Below are positions 16,493 to 25,900 of a stretch of 64,000 nt of DNA, piece by piece. The position numbers were made by a program, and so were the translations under genes. The notes below the pieces were generated by a model that saw only the letters and a list, made by a program, of their open reading frames with translations, did no database searches and was not told the DNA's origin. How positions within the stretch are numbered: the first letter of the stretch is position 1; each line of letters opens with the position of its first letter. This DNA comes from JALEFZ01 sp964564415 (lineage in GTDB: Bacteria; Bacteroidota; Bacteroidia; J057): the NCBI GenBank assembly GCA_964564415.1, contig CAZMAV010000011.1, positions 62,001 through 126,000 on the forward strand, read 5' to 3'.

Positions 16493-17485
16493 TTATCCCA
16501 TGATCATTTCCCGGGCTTCCTTGAGGAGGTCTTCTTTCTGTCCCAAGTCAAGATTCAGGGGTAGCTGGGCCAGGCCGATCAACCTTCTCATAATTTCGAC
16601 ACCTGTGAGGGCCTGCATAAGCTCAGTAGAAAAATCTCCCCCCATTTTATATTCCCGTTTTAACTGATCCTGCCGCTCCATGCTTTGCTCTGCCATCATG
16701 AGGTGAGCCATACAAACAGACAGATCGAACTCAGCGGGTCCGTAAAAGCAAAATTCAGGGTCTATGATTCTTACCCCTTCCAGGGTCTTGAGCCAACTTC
16801 CAGGATAATAATCCCCATGAAGCAGGGTCTTCCCATCCTGAAGGTAATACTTGCTCAAGTCTTCCACCTTTGCTTTAAATCCTGCGTCAGTTTTGTAGGT
16901 CATGGCTACTTCCTGAAGGCCGGGAGTTACCTGATTTAGGTCAAAGCCATTATCCTCCATGAAGGGATAGTGAAAGATGTGTTCGGCGTTGAGCTCCCTC
17001 ATGGCCCGATTGGGAATGGGAGAGGGCCCGATATCGTTGCGGAAGTTTTGGTGAAGGATAGAAATGAATGCCAGGACCTGAGAGAGGTCTTCGGCTTTTA
17101 TCTCTTTATCTTTTTTGTACAAAAAGGAAAAATCGCTGGATTCACCCAGGTCCTCAAGGGCGATGACGCTGTTTTCTTCGTCGATATAGCCAATCTCAGG
17201 AGTATAGGATTTTAGCTCCTCATTTTCCTGGATGGTTTCGTAAAATTTTCCTTCGATGACAGCCCTTTCCCGGGGGGCGGGGATGTCGGGATACTTTTCT
17301 ACATAATCCCGGGACTGCTTGATGATAAAGGTTCTGAAATTGGTTCGGATTCGAAGGGTGTAATTCATGTTCCCTTCTCCTGGTTTCTTAGCGGAAATGA
17401 CCTCTTCATCGGGTCCTATCCACTTATTTCCATAAAGGTAGGTCTGAAGCTTGTCTAGTTCTTCTAAATTTAGTACGAATTTCAT
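16493..17485 (-). CDS. Methylthioribose kinase-like phosphotransferase
   Basis: 330 aa aminoglycoside-phosphotransferase-fold kinase. It resembles S-methyl-5-thioribose kinase (MtnK): KPGEGNMNYTLRI near residues 34-46, the ATP-site Lys in FIIKQS (53-58), the catalytic loop LLHGDYYPGSWL (221-232) with D225, and the metal-binding IDPEFCFYGPAEFD (241-254). MtnK phosphorylates methylthioribose at O1. The exact sugar here is unproved. The nucleoside hydrolase gene ends 2 bases before it, so a riboside-to-sugar-phosphate path is plausible: the hydrolase releases the base and this kinase activates the sugar. Confidence 0.8.
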   Translation of the reverse strand: MKFVLNLEELDKLQTYLYGNKWIGPDEEVISAKKPGEGNMNYTLRIRTNFRTFIIKQSRDYVEKYPDIPAPRERAVIEGKFYETIQENEELKSYTPEIGYIDEENSVIALEDLGESSDFSFLYKKDKEIKAEDLSQVLAFISILHQNFRNDIGPSPIPNRAMRELNAEHIFHYPFMEDNGFDLNQVTPGLQEVAMTYKTDAGFKAKVEDLSKYYLQDGKTLLHGDYYPGSWLKTLEGVRIIDPEFCFYGPAEFDLSVCMAHLMMAEQSMERQDQLKREYKMGGDFSTELMQALTGVEIMRRLIGLAQLPLNLDLGQKEDLLKEAREMIMG

Positions 17486-17487
17486 AA

Positions 17488-18432
17488 CTACTTTTTGGTG
17501 GAAAGCAAATTAGGCTTATTTTTTAGCATTTCCCACAGCCATTTCTTAAACTCCGGTCCCACAGTATGACAGTACCTCCATCTGCGGGTGGAAGGACTTT
17601 CCTCAGATAAAATCAGGTAAGGCTTGAAAGCAGTTGGCGAATCAAGCATGTCATCCCTGTGGAAATGAATAGAAGCAGGAAGGTCCTTGTATTGGAAAAA
17701 TGAATCATCGACTAGGTATGCGCTAGCGAGCACATCGAAGGGATTGAATCCTTTTTCTGAAAATGCCTTCCATTGGTTTAGCCATGGCATCGAATACTCA
17801 CCCAAGTAGGCCGCAGCCCCCCCTGCACCCATAAGTTCCTGGAGGTCGGCTTCGTTTACCCAGACTTTACTTGATATTTCGAAGGGGTGGAGGACAACAT
17901 TTACCTCGGATTGAAGGAGTACCTGAAAAGCCACAGGATCCAATTCGAAATTAAGATCGGGAAAAGGTGGATGATGGGCTTCACTTACCCGGAAATGTTG
18001 GTCTTTGCTTTGCCTACCAGCTACCAGGACAATCTCTCTTATTCGTTTGCTTAGTTGAGGTTCCAACAATAAGAAAGTTCCAATGTTGCTGGCAGGCCCT
18101 ATTGCCAAGATATGCAGGCTTTCCTTTTCGAGAGCTGTTTTTAGGGCCAGGGTAGCCTCATTGTGCCTAAGGTCTCCTATCTTCATGGGCCCCGCAGCGC
18201 CGGTAAAAACATCCACAAGGGGTTCAGGCCCGAATCGCTGACTTAAAAAGCGAGCAACCCTATCCACATTTGGGAGCTCGCTATTTCCAAAAACAGAACT
18301 GATTCCTTTGACTTCTACATTTGGAGCGTGAAATAGCTGTATGATGGCAAAGGCGTCATCTACATCGGCAAATCCTCCCCGGGCGTCCTCTTCCCCAATT
18401 GCTACATCAGTATCTACCCAGACCTTTTTCAT
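17488..18432 (-). CDS. Inosine/uridine-type nucleoside hydrolase
   Basis: 314 aa. It hydrolyses the N-glycosidic bond of ribonucleosides to a free base and ribose. The calcium-binding N-terminus reads VWVDTDVAIG then, after an insert of about nine residues, FADVDDAFA, a variant of the usual DTDPGIDDA motif seen in one branch of the family. AIGPASNIG near residues 112-120 and the NFELDP metal-site region near 152-157 are also present. The ATG at 18432 overlaps the smpB stop as TGATG. A TTG one codon earlier is possible. The kinase follows after 2 bases. Confidence 0.9.
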   Translation of the reverse strand: MKKVWVDTDVAIGEEDARGGFADVDDAFAIIQLFHAPNVEVKGISSVFGNSELPNVDRVARFLSQRFGPEPLVDVFTGAAGPMKIGDLRHNEATLALKTALEKESLHILAIGPASNIGTFLLLEPQLSKRIREIVLVAGRQSKDQHFRVSEAHHPPFPDLNFELDPVAFQVLLQSEVNVVLHPFEISSKVWVNEADLQELMGAGGAAAYLGEYSMPWLNQWKAFSEKGFNPFDVLASAYLVDDSFFQYKDLPASIHFHRDDMLDSPTAFKPYLILSEESPSTRRWRYCHTVGPEFKKWLWEMLKNKPNLLSTKK

Positions 18433-18899
18433 CAAATATATTTCTTAATCTGTCTGTCAATTTCCTTTTTGCTGGCCTTTTCTTTGAGAGATTCTCGCTT
18501 GTCATGAAGCTTCTTACCTTTGGCCAGGGCCAGGTCTACCTTGACGATATTACGGGCATTGAAATAAATTTTTACTGGTACTATGGTGGCACCGTCCTGT
18601 TCCAGTCCCTTTTGGAGCTTTTCGATTTCTTTCTTTTTGAGTAAAAGCTTCCTTACTCTTAAAGGATCGTGATTGTTGTAGCTTCCCTGGGCGTATTCGG
18701 CGATATTCATTCCCTTGATAAAAGCTTCTCCCTTATCAACATAAATGTAGGCTTCCTGGACATTGGCCTTTCCCATGCGAAGAGATTTTACCTCCGTGCC
18801 TATCAGGGAAATTCCAGCAGAAAAAGTTTCCAGAAACTCATATTCGTGCCTGGCTTTCCTGTTGTGTATAGCAGGAGGGCTTTTCTTCTTGTCCTTCAT
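18432..18899 (-). CDS. smpB: SsrA-binding protein SmpB
   Basis: 155 aa partner of tmRNA in rescue of stalled ribosomes. Family blocks are NRKARHEYEFLETFSAGISL near residues 13-32, GTEVKSLR near 34-41, KGEAFIKGMNIAEY near 56-69, and HDPLRVRKLLLKKKEI near 77-92, with a basic C-terminal tail that would reach the decoding site. Length is standard. The stop shares a base with the nucleoside hydrolase start (TGATG), so the two are coupled, although no functional link is known. Confidence 0.97.
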   Translation of the reverse strand: MKDKKKSPPAIHNRKARHEYEFLETFSAGISLIGTEVKSLRMGKANVQEAYIYVDKGEAFIKGMNIAEYAQGSYNNHDPLRVRKLLLKKKEIEKLQKGLEQDGATIVPVKIYFNARNIVKVDLALAKGKKLHDKRESLKEKASKKEIDRQIKKYI

Positions 18900-18948
18900 A
18901 AAATTTTTTCTCTGGATGGAATGTTAAAACGAAAGGTAGTCAAAATAG

Positions 18949-19015
18949 TTCAGTGAAGGAATCCTTCTAGTTTTCCTTTCTTTTTTATTTTTATGTAAGG
19001 ATTTTTTTCACTGAA
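18949..19015 (+). repeat. Imperfect inverted repeat upstream of the giant T9SS gene
   Basis: TTCAGTGAAGGAATCC (18949-18964) can pair, with G-T pairs, with GGATTTTTTTCACTGAA (18999-19015). It lies in the 224-base gap between smpB and the T9SS gene at 19124. It may be a leader hairpin or a weak terminator. The stem-loop is imperfect, so the call is tentative. Confidence 0.35.
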
Positions 19016-19123
19016 GACATTAATTATCAGAAGAAATCCTTTTCCCAAACAGCTAAGACAAAAAAATATTCGTTTATAAAAAAAGGCTGTTTCCATGGCT
19101 TTAAACCCATATACTTCTTTTTT

Positions 19124-22100
19124 ATGAAAAAGTTATTCTACTACTTTTCTCTCATTTTTATCATCATTTTATCTTCCTGGTTGAGTATTCGTCTGTTCAG
19201 CAAGAATGATCCTTCCTTTAAACCTGTGCAGCCTTCTGCCTCTTTGAGTCCTTTGAGATTTATTGAAAACAAAGGACAGTGGGATGAAAGAATCTTATAT
19301 AAAGCCAAGATTAAAGGAGGAGAAATCCTTTTTGAAGCAGATAAAATCACCTGGCATTTTTATCACTTGCCAAAAGAGAAACATGGGCCTCATGGCAGTG
19401 GGCACGAAGAAGAAAAGGTCCTCAAAGGTCATATAGCAAGGACACATTTCGAGGGCAAATCACCTCAAGTCATGCTGAATGCTTCCATTCCCTCAAAAGC
19501 CTATCACAATTATTTTATCGGTAATGATCCCTCCAATTGGGCAAGTCAGGTATCCCTCTTTGCCCAAATCACTTATCAGGACCTGTATCCTGGGATAGAC
19601 CTGCGCATCTACGGATATGGAGATGCGCTTAAATACGACTTTCTGGTAGAAGCCGGAGCTGATCCTGACCTCATCAGCTTAAGAATGGAGGGAGTAGATA
19701 AGGTAAAACTGGAAGGAGGTCGCCTCAAATGGACCACTTCTCTGAGGGAAATAGAAGAAGATGCCCCTGTGAGCTACCAGGTGCTAGGGGAAGAGGTCCT
19801 TCCCGTCAACAGCCGATTCCGACTTAGGAGAAATCGCTTGGGCTTCGACTTTCCCGAAGGATATGACCCTCAAAAGGACTTGGTTATTGATCCTAACCTT
19901 GTTTTTTCTACCTACTCAGGCTCTACCTCTGACAACTGGGGTTTTACGGCTACCTATGATGAATTGGGCAATTCTTATGCAGGAGGAATCGAAATTACCG
20001 TTGGAAATTTTAATCAGGGAGGATACCCCGTCACCACAGGGGCTTATCAATTCTTTAATGCAGGAGGGGATAGGGAAATTACCATTTCAAAATTTAATCC
20101 AGACGGTACCCAACTGATTTACGCAACTTATATCGGAGGGAATAACCAAGAGCAGCCTCACAGCCTGATAACCAACGCAAAGGGAGAACTAATAATTTTT
20201 GGACGGACAAATTCTTCGAATTATCCTACAACCTCCGATGCCTATGATTCTACCCCGAATGGAAATTTTGATATGTTTATCACGAAACTCTCAGCCAATG
20301 GAGGGGCCTTGATCGGCTCCACCTATTTGGGAGGAAGTATGGACGACGGGGCCAATGGTGCTATTAATGAATTCAACCTTTTTCCTTCACCTACCCAGTA
20401 TAATTATGCCGATGATGCCAGGGGAGAGGTATTCTTGGATAATGATGGAAATATTCTGGTTGGGGGACCTTCCCAGTCCAGTGATTTTCCGATAAGTGCC
20501 GGGGCCTATGCCAGTCCCTTTGGTGGACGGCAGATGGGTATTTTGGCAAAATTTAATGCCAACCTAAGTGGACTTTTTTGGTCTGCACGGGTAGGGGGAC
20601 GTGGGATGGATGCAATTTATTCTGTTAAGGTAGATGAAAGCAATAATGTCCTCTTTGCTGGAGGGAGTTCGAGTGATAATTTGCCTGCTTCCGGTTTAAA
20701 TACTTTCTATCAGGGAGGAAGGTCAGATGGATTTATAGGAAAACTCTCCTCCAACGGCCAAAGCCTGTTGGGCCTGACCTATCTGGGAACCTCCTCCTAT
20801 GACCAGGTCTACCTGATGGATACGGATAAAGAAGGTTTTGTGTATGTATGTGGACAGACAGAAGGAGATTTTCCTGTGATGAGCCAGCCAGGAGTGCCCA
20901 TCTATAGCAATGACAGAGCCAAGCAATTTGTCGCCAAGCTCTCTCCACAACTAGACCAGATTGAGTATTCTACAACCGTAGGTTCATCAGGGGCTAATTT
21001 TCCTAATATTTCTCCGACAGCTATGCTGGTAGATATTTGCGAAAATGTCTATGTGACCGGATGGGGAGGATTGGCCAACCCCGTAGGTTCTACGGCTAAC
21101 ATGCCTACTACTTCGGACGCTCTTCAACGAAGTACAGATGGAAGCGACATCTATATATTTGTCCTCTCCCGGGATGCACGCGAACTGCGTTATGCCTCCT
21201 ATCTAGGAGGGAATGGAACGGGCAATAACACTACAGGGGAGCATACAGATGGAGGAACTTCCAGATTTGATAAAAATGGAATTGTCTATCATGCAGTCTG
21301 TGCCCAGTGTGGCCAGTCCGCAGAATTTCCTACGACTGCTGGCGCATATAGCACCGCCAATGGTTTTCCAGACAACTGTAACCTTGCTGTTTTTAAGTTG
21401 GCTTTTGACCTGGAAGGTGTAAGGGCTGATTTTTTTGTAGAATCTCCCGGCGATACCATCGAAGGATGTGCTCCCTTTACCGCAAAATTTAACAATGCCA
21501 GTTATCTGGGGCCCAATCCCGGTCCTGACCTCGGCTTTGTCTGGGATTTTGATGTCAATGGCAACAAATCTGAAGAATTCGAGCCAGTTTTCACCTTTGA
21601 AGACCCTGGATTTTATAAAATCATGCTGATCGTGAGGGATCCTTTGAGTTGTAATTTGGCTGATACGACCTACAGGATCCTAAAGGTCAAGGCCCCGCCC
21701 CAAGCTGATGCAGGTCCTGACTTTTCACTTTGCCGGGGGGCAGAAGGTCAGCTTCAGGGCAGTGGGGGCGCCGAATACAGGTGGAGCCCTGCTCAGGGAC
21801 TCTCTGACCCCAATATCGCCAATCCGAGCGTGGTCATCGAAGCAAGTACCGCCTATACCCTAAGGGTAATTGATAAGGAAGGCTGTGAAGCAGAGGACCA
21901 GGTGAGTATAAACGTGTTGGAACCGGAAGAAATTCAAGTGGTCGAAACCAAGAGGACCTGCGTAGACGTACCTGTCCTCATACAGGCATGGAGCAATACT
22001 GGTAACGTGGTTTCCTATTCCTGGTCGCCTAGCGAGGGCCTCAGCGACCCAAATATTGGAAGCCCCATTGCTATGCCGGAGCAAACGACCGATTATGTTG

Positions 22101-22897
22101 TAACCGCCCTGGACAATAAGGGCTGTGAAATTTCAGATACAGTAAGGGTAGAGGTGGAGCCTCGGCCCCAGACTCAGTTGGACGGGATCAATAAAAGCTG
22201 TAGTGGAGGCTTAATAGAACTCATGGCAAGTGGAGGAGATTTCTTTGTTTGGAGCACTGGAGATTCCGCTTCAGTAATTACCATACCTGTTCCTACAGAA
22301 CCTGAGACCTATATAGCTACTGCTTTCATTGGAAACTGCGAAGGGATTAGCGATACCATCGTGGTGGATGAAAAATTCGACTTTCCTGAGGCCTCTTTTG
22401 CTCATAACCCGGAAACGGGTTTTGCCCCTGCAGATATTTTCTTTGAAAATACCACAGTAGGAGGGGACACCTTCCTCTGGGACTTTGGCAATGCGGGGAG
22501 AAGGAGTACCGAAATGAGTCCTACCTTTACCTATCCCTTTGCAGGAGAGTACAGGGTAGAGTTGATTGCATCTACGGATTTTGGCTGTACGGATACCTTC
22601 TACAGGACCATTATCATAGAAGACACCCGGATTCATGTTCCTTCTGCCTTTTCTCCCAATGGGGATGGGATCAACGATGATTTTTTTGTTACCCAGAATG
22701 GCATTGAACTGATCAATATCAAGATTTTCAGCAGGTGGGGAGCCAAGGTCTTCGAAGAGTCTCAGCCCGATTTTACCTGGGATGGAAAGTTCAATGGAAA
22801 AGACCTACCGGAAGGCGTGTATGTCTGGGTGGTCGAGGCAGTCGGATTCAATGGAAGAAAATTTCCAATGAAGGGGACCCTTACACTTATCCGATGA
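19124..22897 (+). CDS. Giant secreted protein: SBBP propeller, PKD, T9SS type B CTD
   Basis: 1257 aa extracellular or surface protein. The N-terminal membrane-like signal (residues 4-24) is followed by a domain that begins FIENKGQWDERILY and has YHNYFIGNDPSNW, typical before SBBP repeats. Residues about 265-700 form SBBP beta-propeller repeats (TYIGGN, YLGGS, YLGTS motifs). A PKD domain near 770-850 has FVWDFDVNG and FTFEDPGFYKI; Ig-like repeats follow, then a second PKD. The last 90 residues are the type B sorting domain with PSAFSPNGDGINDDF and final GTLTLIR. Its paralogue starts 69 bases downstream. Adhesion or binding is likely; no enzymatic domain is seen. Confidence 0.92.
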   Translation: MKKLFYYFSLIFIIILSSWLSIRLFSKNDPSFKPVQPSASLSPLRFIENKGQWDERILYKAKIKGGEILFEADKITWHFYHLPKEKHGPHGSGHEEEKVLKGHIARTHFEGKSPQVMLNASIPSKAYHNYFIGNDPSNWASQVSLFAQITYQDLYPGIDLRIYGYGDALKYDFLVEAGADPDLISLRMEGVDKVKLEGGRLKWTTSLREIEEDAPVSYQVLGEEVLPVNSRFRLRRNRLGFDFPEGYDPQKDLVIDPNLVFSTYSGSTSDNWGFTATYDELGNSYAGGIEITVGNFNQGGYPVTTGAYQFFNAGGDREITISKFNPDGTQLIYATYIGGNNQEQPHSLITNAKGELIIFGRTNSSNYPTTSDAYDSTPNGNFDMFITKLSANGGALIGSTYLGGSMDDGANGAINEFNLFPSPTQYNYADDARGEVFLDNDGNILVGGPSQSSDFPISAGAYASPFGGRQMGILAKFNANLSGLFWSARVGGRGMDAIYSVKVDESNNVLFAGGSSSDNLPASGLNTFYQGGRSDGFIGKLSSNGQSLLGLTYLGTSSYDQVYLMDTDKEGFVYVCGQTEGDFPVMSQPGVPIYSNDRAKQFVAKLSPQLDQIEYSTTVGSSGANFPNISPTAMLVDICENVYVTGWGGLANPVGSTANMPTTSDALQRSTDGSDIYIFVLSRDARELRYASYLGGNGTGNNTTGEHTDGGTSRFDKNGIVYHAVCAQCGQSAEFPTTAGAYSTANGFPDNCNLAVFKLAFDLEGVRADFFVESPGDTIEGCAPFTAKFNNASYLGPNPGPDLGFVWDFDVNGNKSEEFEPVFTFEDPGFYKIMLIVRDPLSCNLADTTYRILKVKAPPQADAGPDFSLCRGAEGQLQGSGGAEYRWSPAQGLSDPNIANPSVVIEASTAYTLRVIDKEGCEAEDQVSINVLEPEEIQVVETKRTCVDVPVLIQAWSNTGNVVSYSWSPSEGLSDPNIGSPIAMPEQTTDYVVTALDNKGCEISDTVRVEVEPRPQTQLDGINKSCSGGLIELMASGGDFFVWSTGDSASVITIPVPTEPETYIATAFIGNCEGISDTIVVDEKFDFPEASFAHNPETGFAPADIFFENTTVGGDTFLWDFGNAGRRSTEMSPTFTYPFAGEYRVELIASTDFGCTDTFYRTIIIEDTRIHVPSAFSPNGDGINDDFFVTQNGIELINIKIFSRWGAKVFEESQPDFTWDGKFNGKDLPEGVYVWVVEAVGFNGRKFPMKGTLTLIR

Positions 22898-22966
22898 GAG
22901 AAGTTCTAATTCCTTTTCCTTCTTCTACCCATTCCGCCACCATTAAATCGCCTGAAAGCCGAGGTT

Positions 22967-25900
22967 ATGAGCTTCCTTTTTTTTCTCCTTGCGACTCTTT
23001 TTTGGATTTTTCCTGAATCCCGGCTGTGGGCACAATCTCCTTCTGAACCCTCCTCTCTCATATCTTTCATTGAAAATAGAGGACAGTGGGTAGAGGACCT
23101 CAAATTTACCACAAAGCTTGGTGAGGGAAAGGTGTTTTTTGAAGAAGACCGTTTTATTTATCACCTTCAGTCGGGATCATCTTCTCACAAGGAAAATAAA
23201 TCTCATATACATCACCATCATCATGGTAATTCTCACGCCGTCTTTGTAGACCTTTTAGGTGCAAATGAAGGTGTTGTTCCCATGCCTTCTAATCTCAGAA
23301 ACACTTACCACAATTATTTCCTTGGAAATAATCCTTCTCGTTGGGCAGGAAGGGTGCCATTGTGGAAGGCCTTGACCTATCCCTCTATCTATCCTGGTAT
23401 TGACTTAAGGTTTTTTGGTGAAGGAGAGCATCTCAAGTATGAATTTTACTGCCAAAAAGGGGCGATTCCCCAACACATTCGCCTAAGATATCAGGGTGGG
23501 GATAAATTGGAAATCAAAGAAGGAGCCCTTCATATTCATACCTCTCTGGGGACCATTGTCGAGGAGGCTCCTCTGGCATATCAGCTTAAGGAAGGGGCCC
23601 GGGTTGAAGTGCCCTGTGAATTTCAATTGGAGGGCAATATACTGAGTTTCAATTTTCTCCAGGGCTATAGCCCTGACCTTCCCCTAATTATAGATCCTGT
23701 TCTTGTATTTGCTACACACACAGGGAGCCTGGCCAATAACTTTGGGTATACCGCTACCTACGATGAAGATGGAAATTCCTATGGAGGAGGTATTGAGATT
23801 GGATCTGCCATTGGGAGTAGGGGCTATCCTACCCATCCAGGCGCATTTCAGGATTCCTCTTCAGGAATGGATGAAATTACCCTGTCCAAGTTCAATGAGG
23901 ATGGTACCCGCCTGCTTTGGTCTACTTACCTGGGAGGAAGCGGAGACGAGTATCCCCACAGCATGATTGTGAATCAAAAAGATGAATTATTTTTTTTCGG
24001 CTATACATCCTCCCCTGACTTCCCCATTACCTCAACGGCATTTGATCCTCTCCTCAACGGGGGAACAGACATTTATGTAGCCAGGTTGTCCTCGGGTGGC
24101 GACAGCCTCCTGGCATCGACCTACGTCGGAGGCAGTGGGCGGGACGGAATCAACATTGGCCAACTCGTTAGGGATAGCACAGGCGACCTATCAAGGGGAG
24201 AAATTATCCTGAGTCAGGATGGGGGCATTTTGATTGGTTCGGTGAGTGCTTCTACTGATTTTCCTACTACCTTCGACGCTTTTCAACGACTGCCGGGGAC
24301 CGGAGGAGCTGATGGTATCCTTTTTGAATTGAGCCCTGACTGCTCCACCCTTGAATGGGCCACCCATGTAGGGGGTACAGGACTGGATGCCATTTATGGC
24401 CTTAAGCAGTTGGCTAATGGAAATATTGTTGCCACAGGGGGAACCAACAGCCAGGATCTTCCCCTTGGAGGTCCCGCTTATCAGGTTAATTTTCAAGGGG
24501 GAAACCTGGATGGATTCGTTGTGAATGTAAGTGGAAATGGAGACAGCCTGATCGCTTCCTCCTACCTGGGTACCGGGGCAAGCGATCAGGCCTACCTTCT
24601 CGATGTTGGTCCCTTTGGGGATATTTTCATCACAGGACAGACAACCTCCTCTTCATGGCCCATTAGAGCTTCTGGAATGGGAGCTTTCTATTCCGATCCT
24701 GGAGCCAAACAATTTATTGTTAAAATGCCGGAGAATCTCCGTGGATTGGATTGGTCAACTACCTTCGGCAATCCGGCGCCCTCCTCTCTTGCACTTTCTC
24801 CCACGGCTTTTATGGTCGATGACTGTGGACGTATTTACTTTAGTGGTTGGGGAGAAACCTTGAATTGGCCGATTACTGCGAATGCACTGCAGAGCCAGAC
24901 TGATAACGAGGACTTTTACCTTGCAGTTTTTGAAGAAAATATGAGAGGACTGGAATTCGGCACCTACTTTGGAGGGAATGGAGCCTTCGAGCATGTTGAT
25001 GGAGGTACTTCCCGATTTGACAGAAGGGGTGTAATACATCAGGCTATTTGTTCCAGTTGCCTGGGTTCAAGGAGCTTTCCAGGCACTCCCGGAAGCCTAA
25101 GCCCTTCCTCCGCTTCTACCTTATGCAACCTCGCCATGGTCAAAATTGACCTCGAAACCTTTGCAATTAAGGCCGATTTTGAGTTGATAGATTCACTGGG
25201 ACAAGCATTGCCTTCATCCGCCTGTGTCCCCTTTGAGGTAAATTTTAAAAATCTCAGTACTTCCACGGGTGGAAGGGGTGGCTTTACCTATCAATGGGAC
25301 TTTGGTCTGGCCGGAACAAGTTCCACTGCCCTCGAACCGAGGTTTACCTTCGATACTCCGGGTACTTACACGGTGAGCCTGATCGTCGGGGATAGCCTCG
25401 GCTGCAGGGAGGGGGATACTGCTTTTCGCCAGGTAGTTGTACATGCTTTACCTTATATAGAGGCCCAACAAGACACCCTCATCTGTCCCGGACAGCGAAC
25501 AACCATTCGGACAGGAGGGAGCCAGGGAAGCTATGATTGGTCTCCCTCTACTGTGATCTTGTCTCAAGATAGCAGTGGGAAATCTATTGACATAGCATTG
25601 GAGGTGGAAGAAAAATTTGAGGTGGTCTTGACTGATAGCAATGGTTGTAAGTCTGTGGACTCTTTGAGGGTTAGTATTTCTCAGACAGGCCCGATTGTAT
25701 TTTTGGGAGATAGTTTTGCCTGCTTTGAGCAGGATATTTCCCTTCGTGCTAAGGCGGACTGGGGCCAGTCTTACAGATGGAGTGGAGGAAATGTTGATTT
25801 TACTGAGCCTGATAGCCTCTCGACCCTGGTCCTTGACCTGAAAGAAAGTTCCTTGGTTGAGTTGGAAGTCAGGAATGAATTGGGATGTATGGAATCTGCC

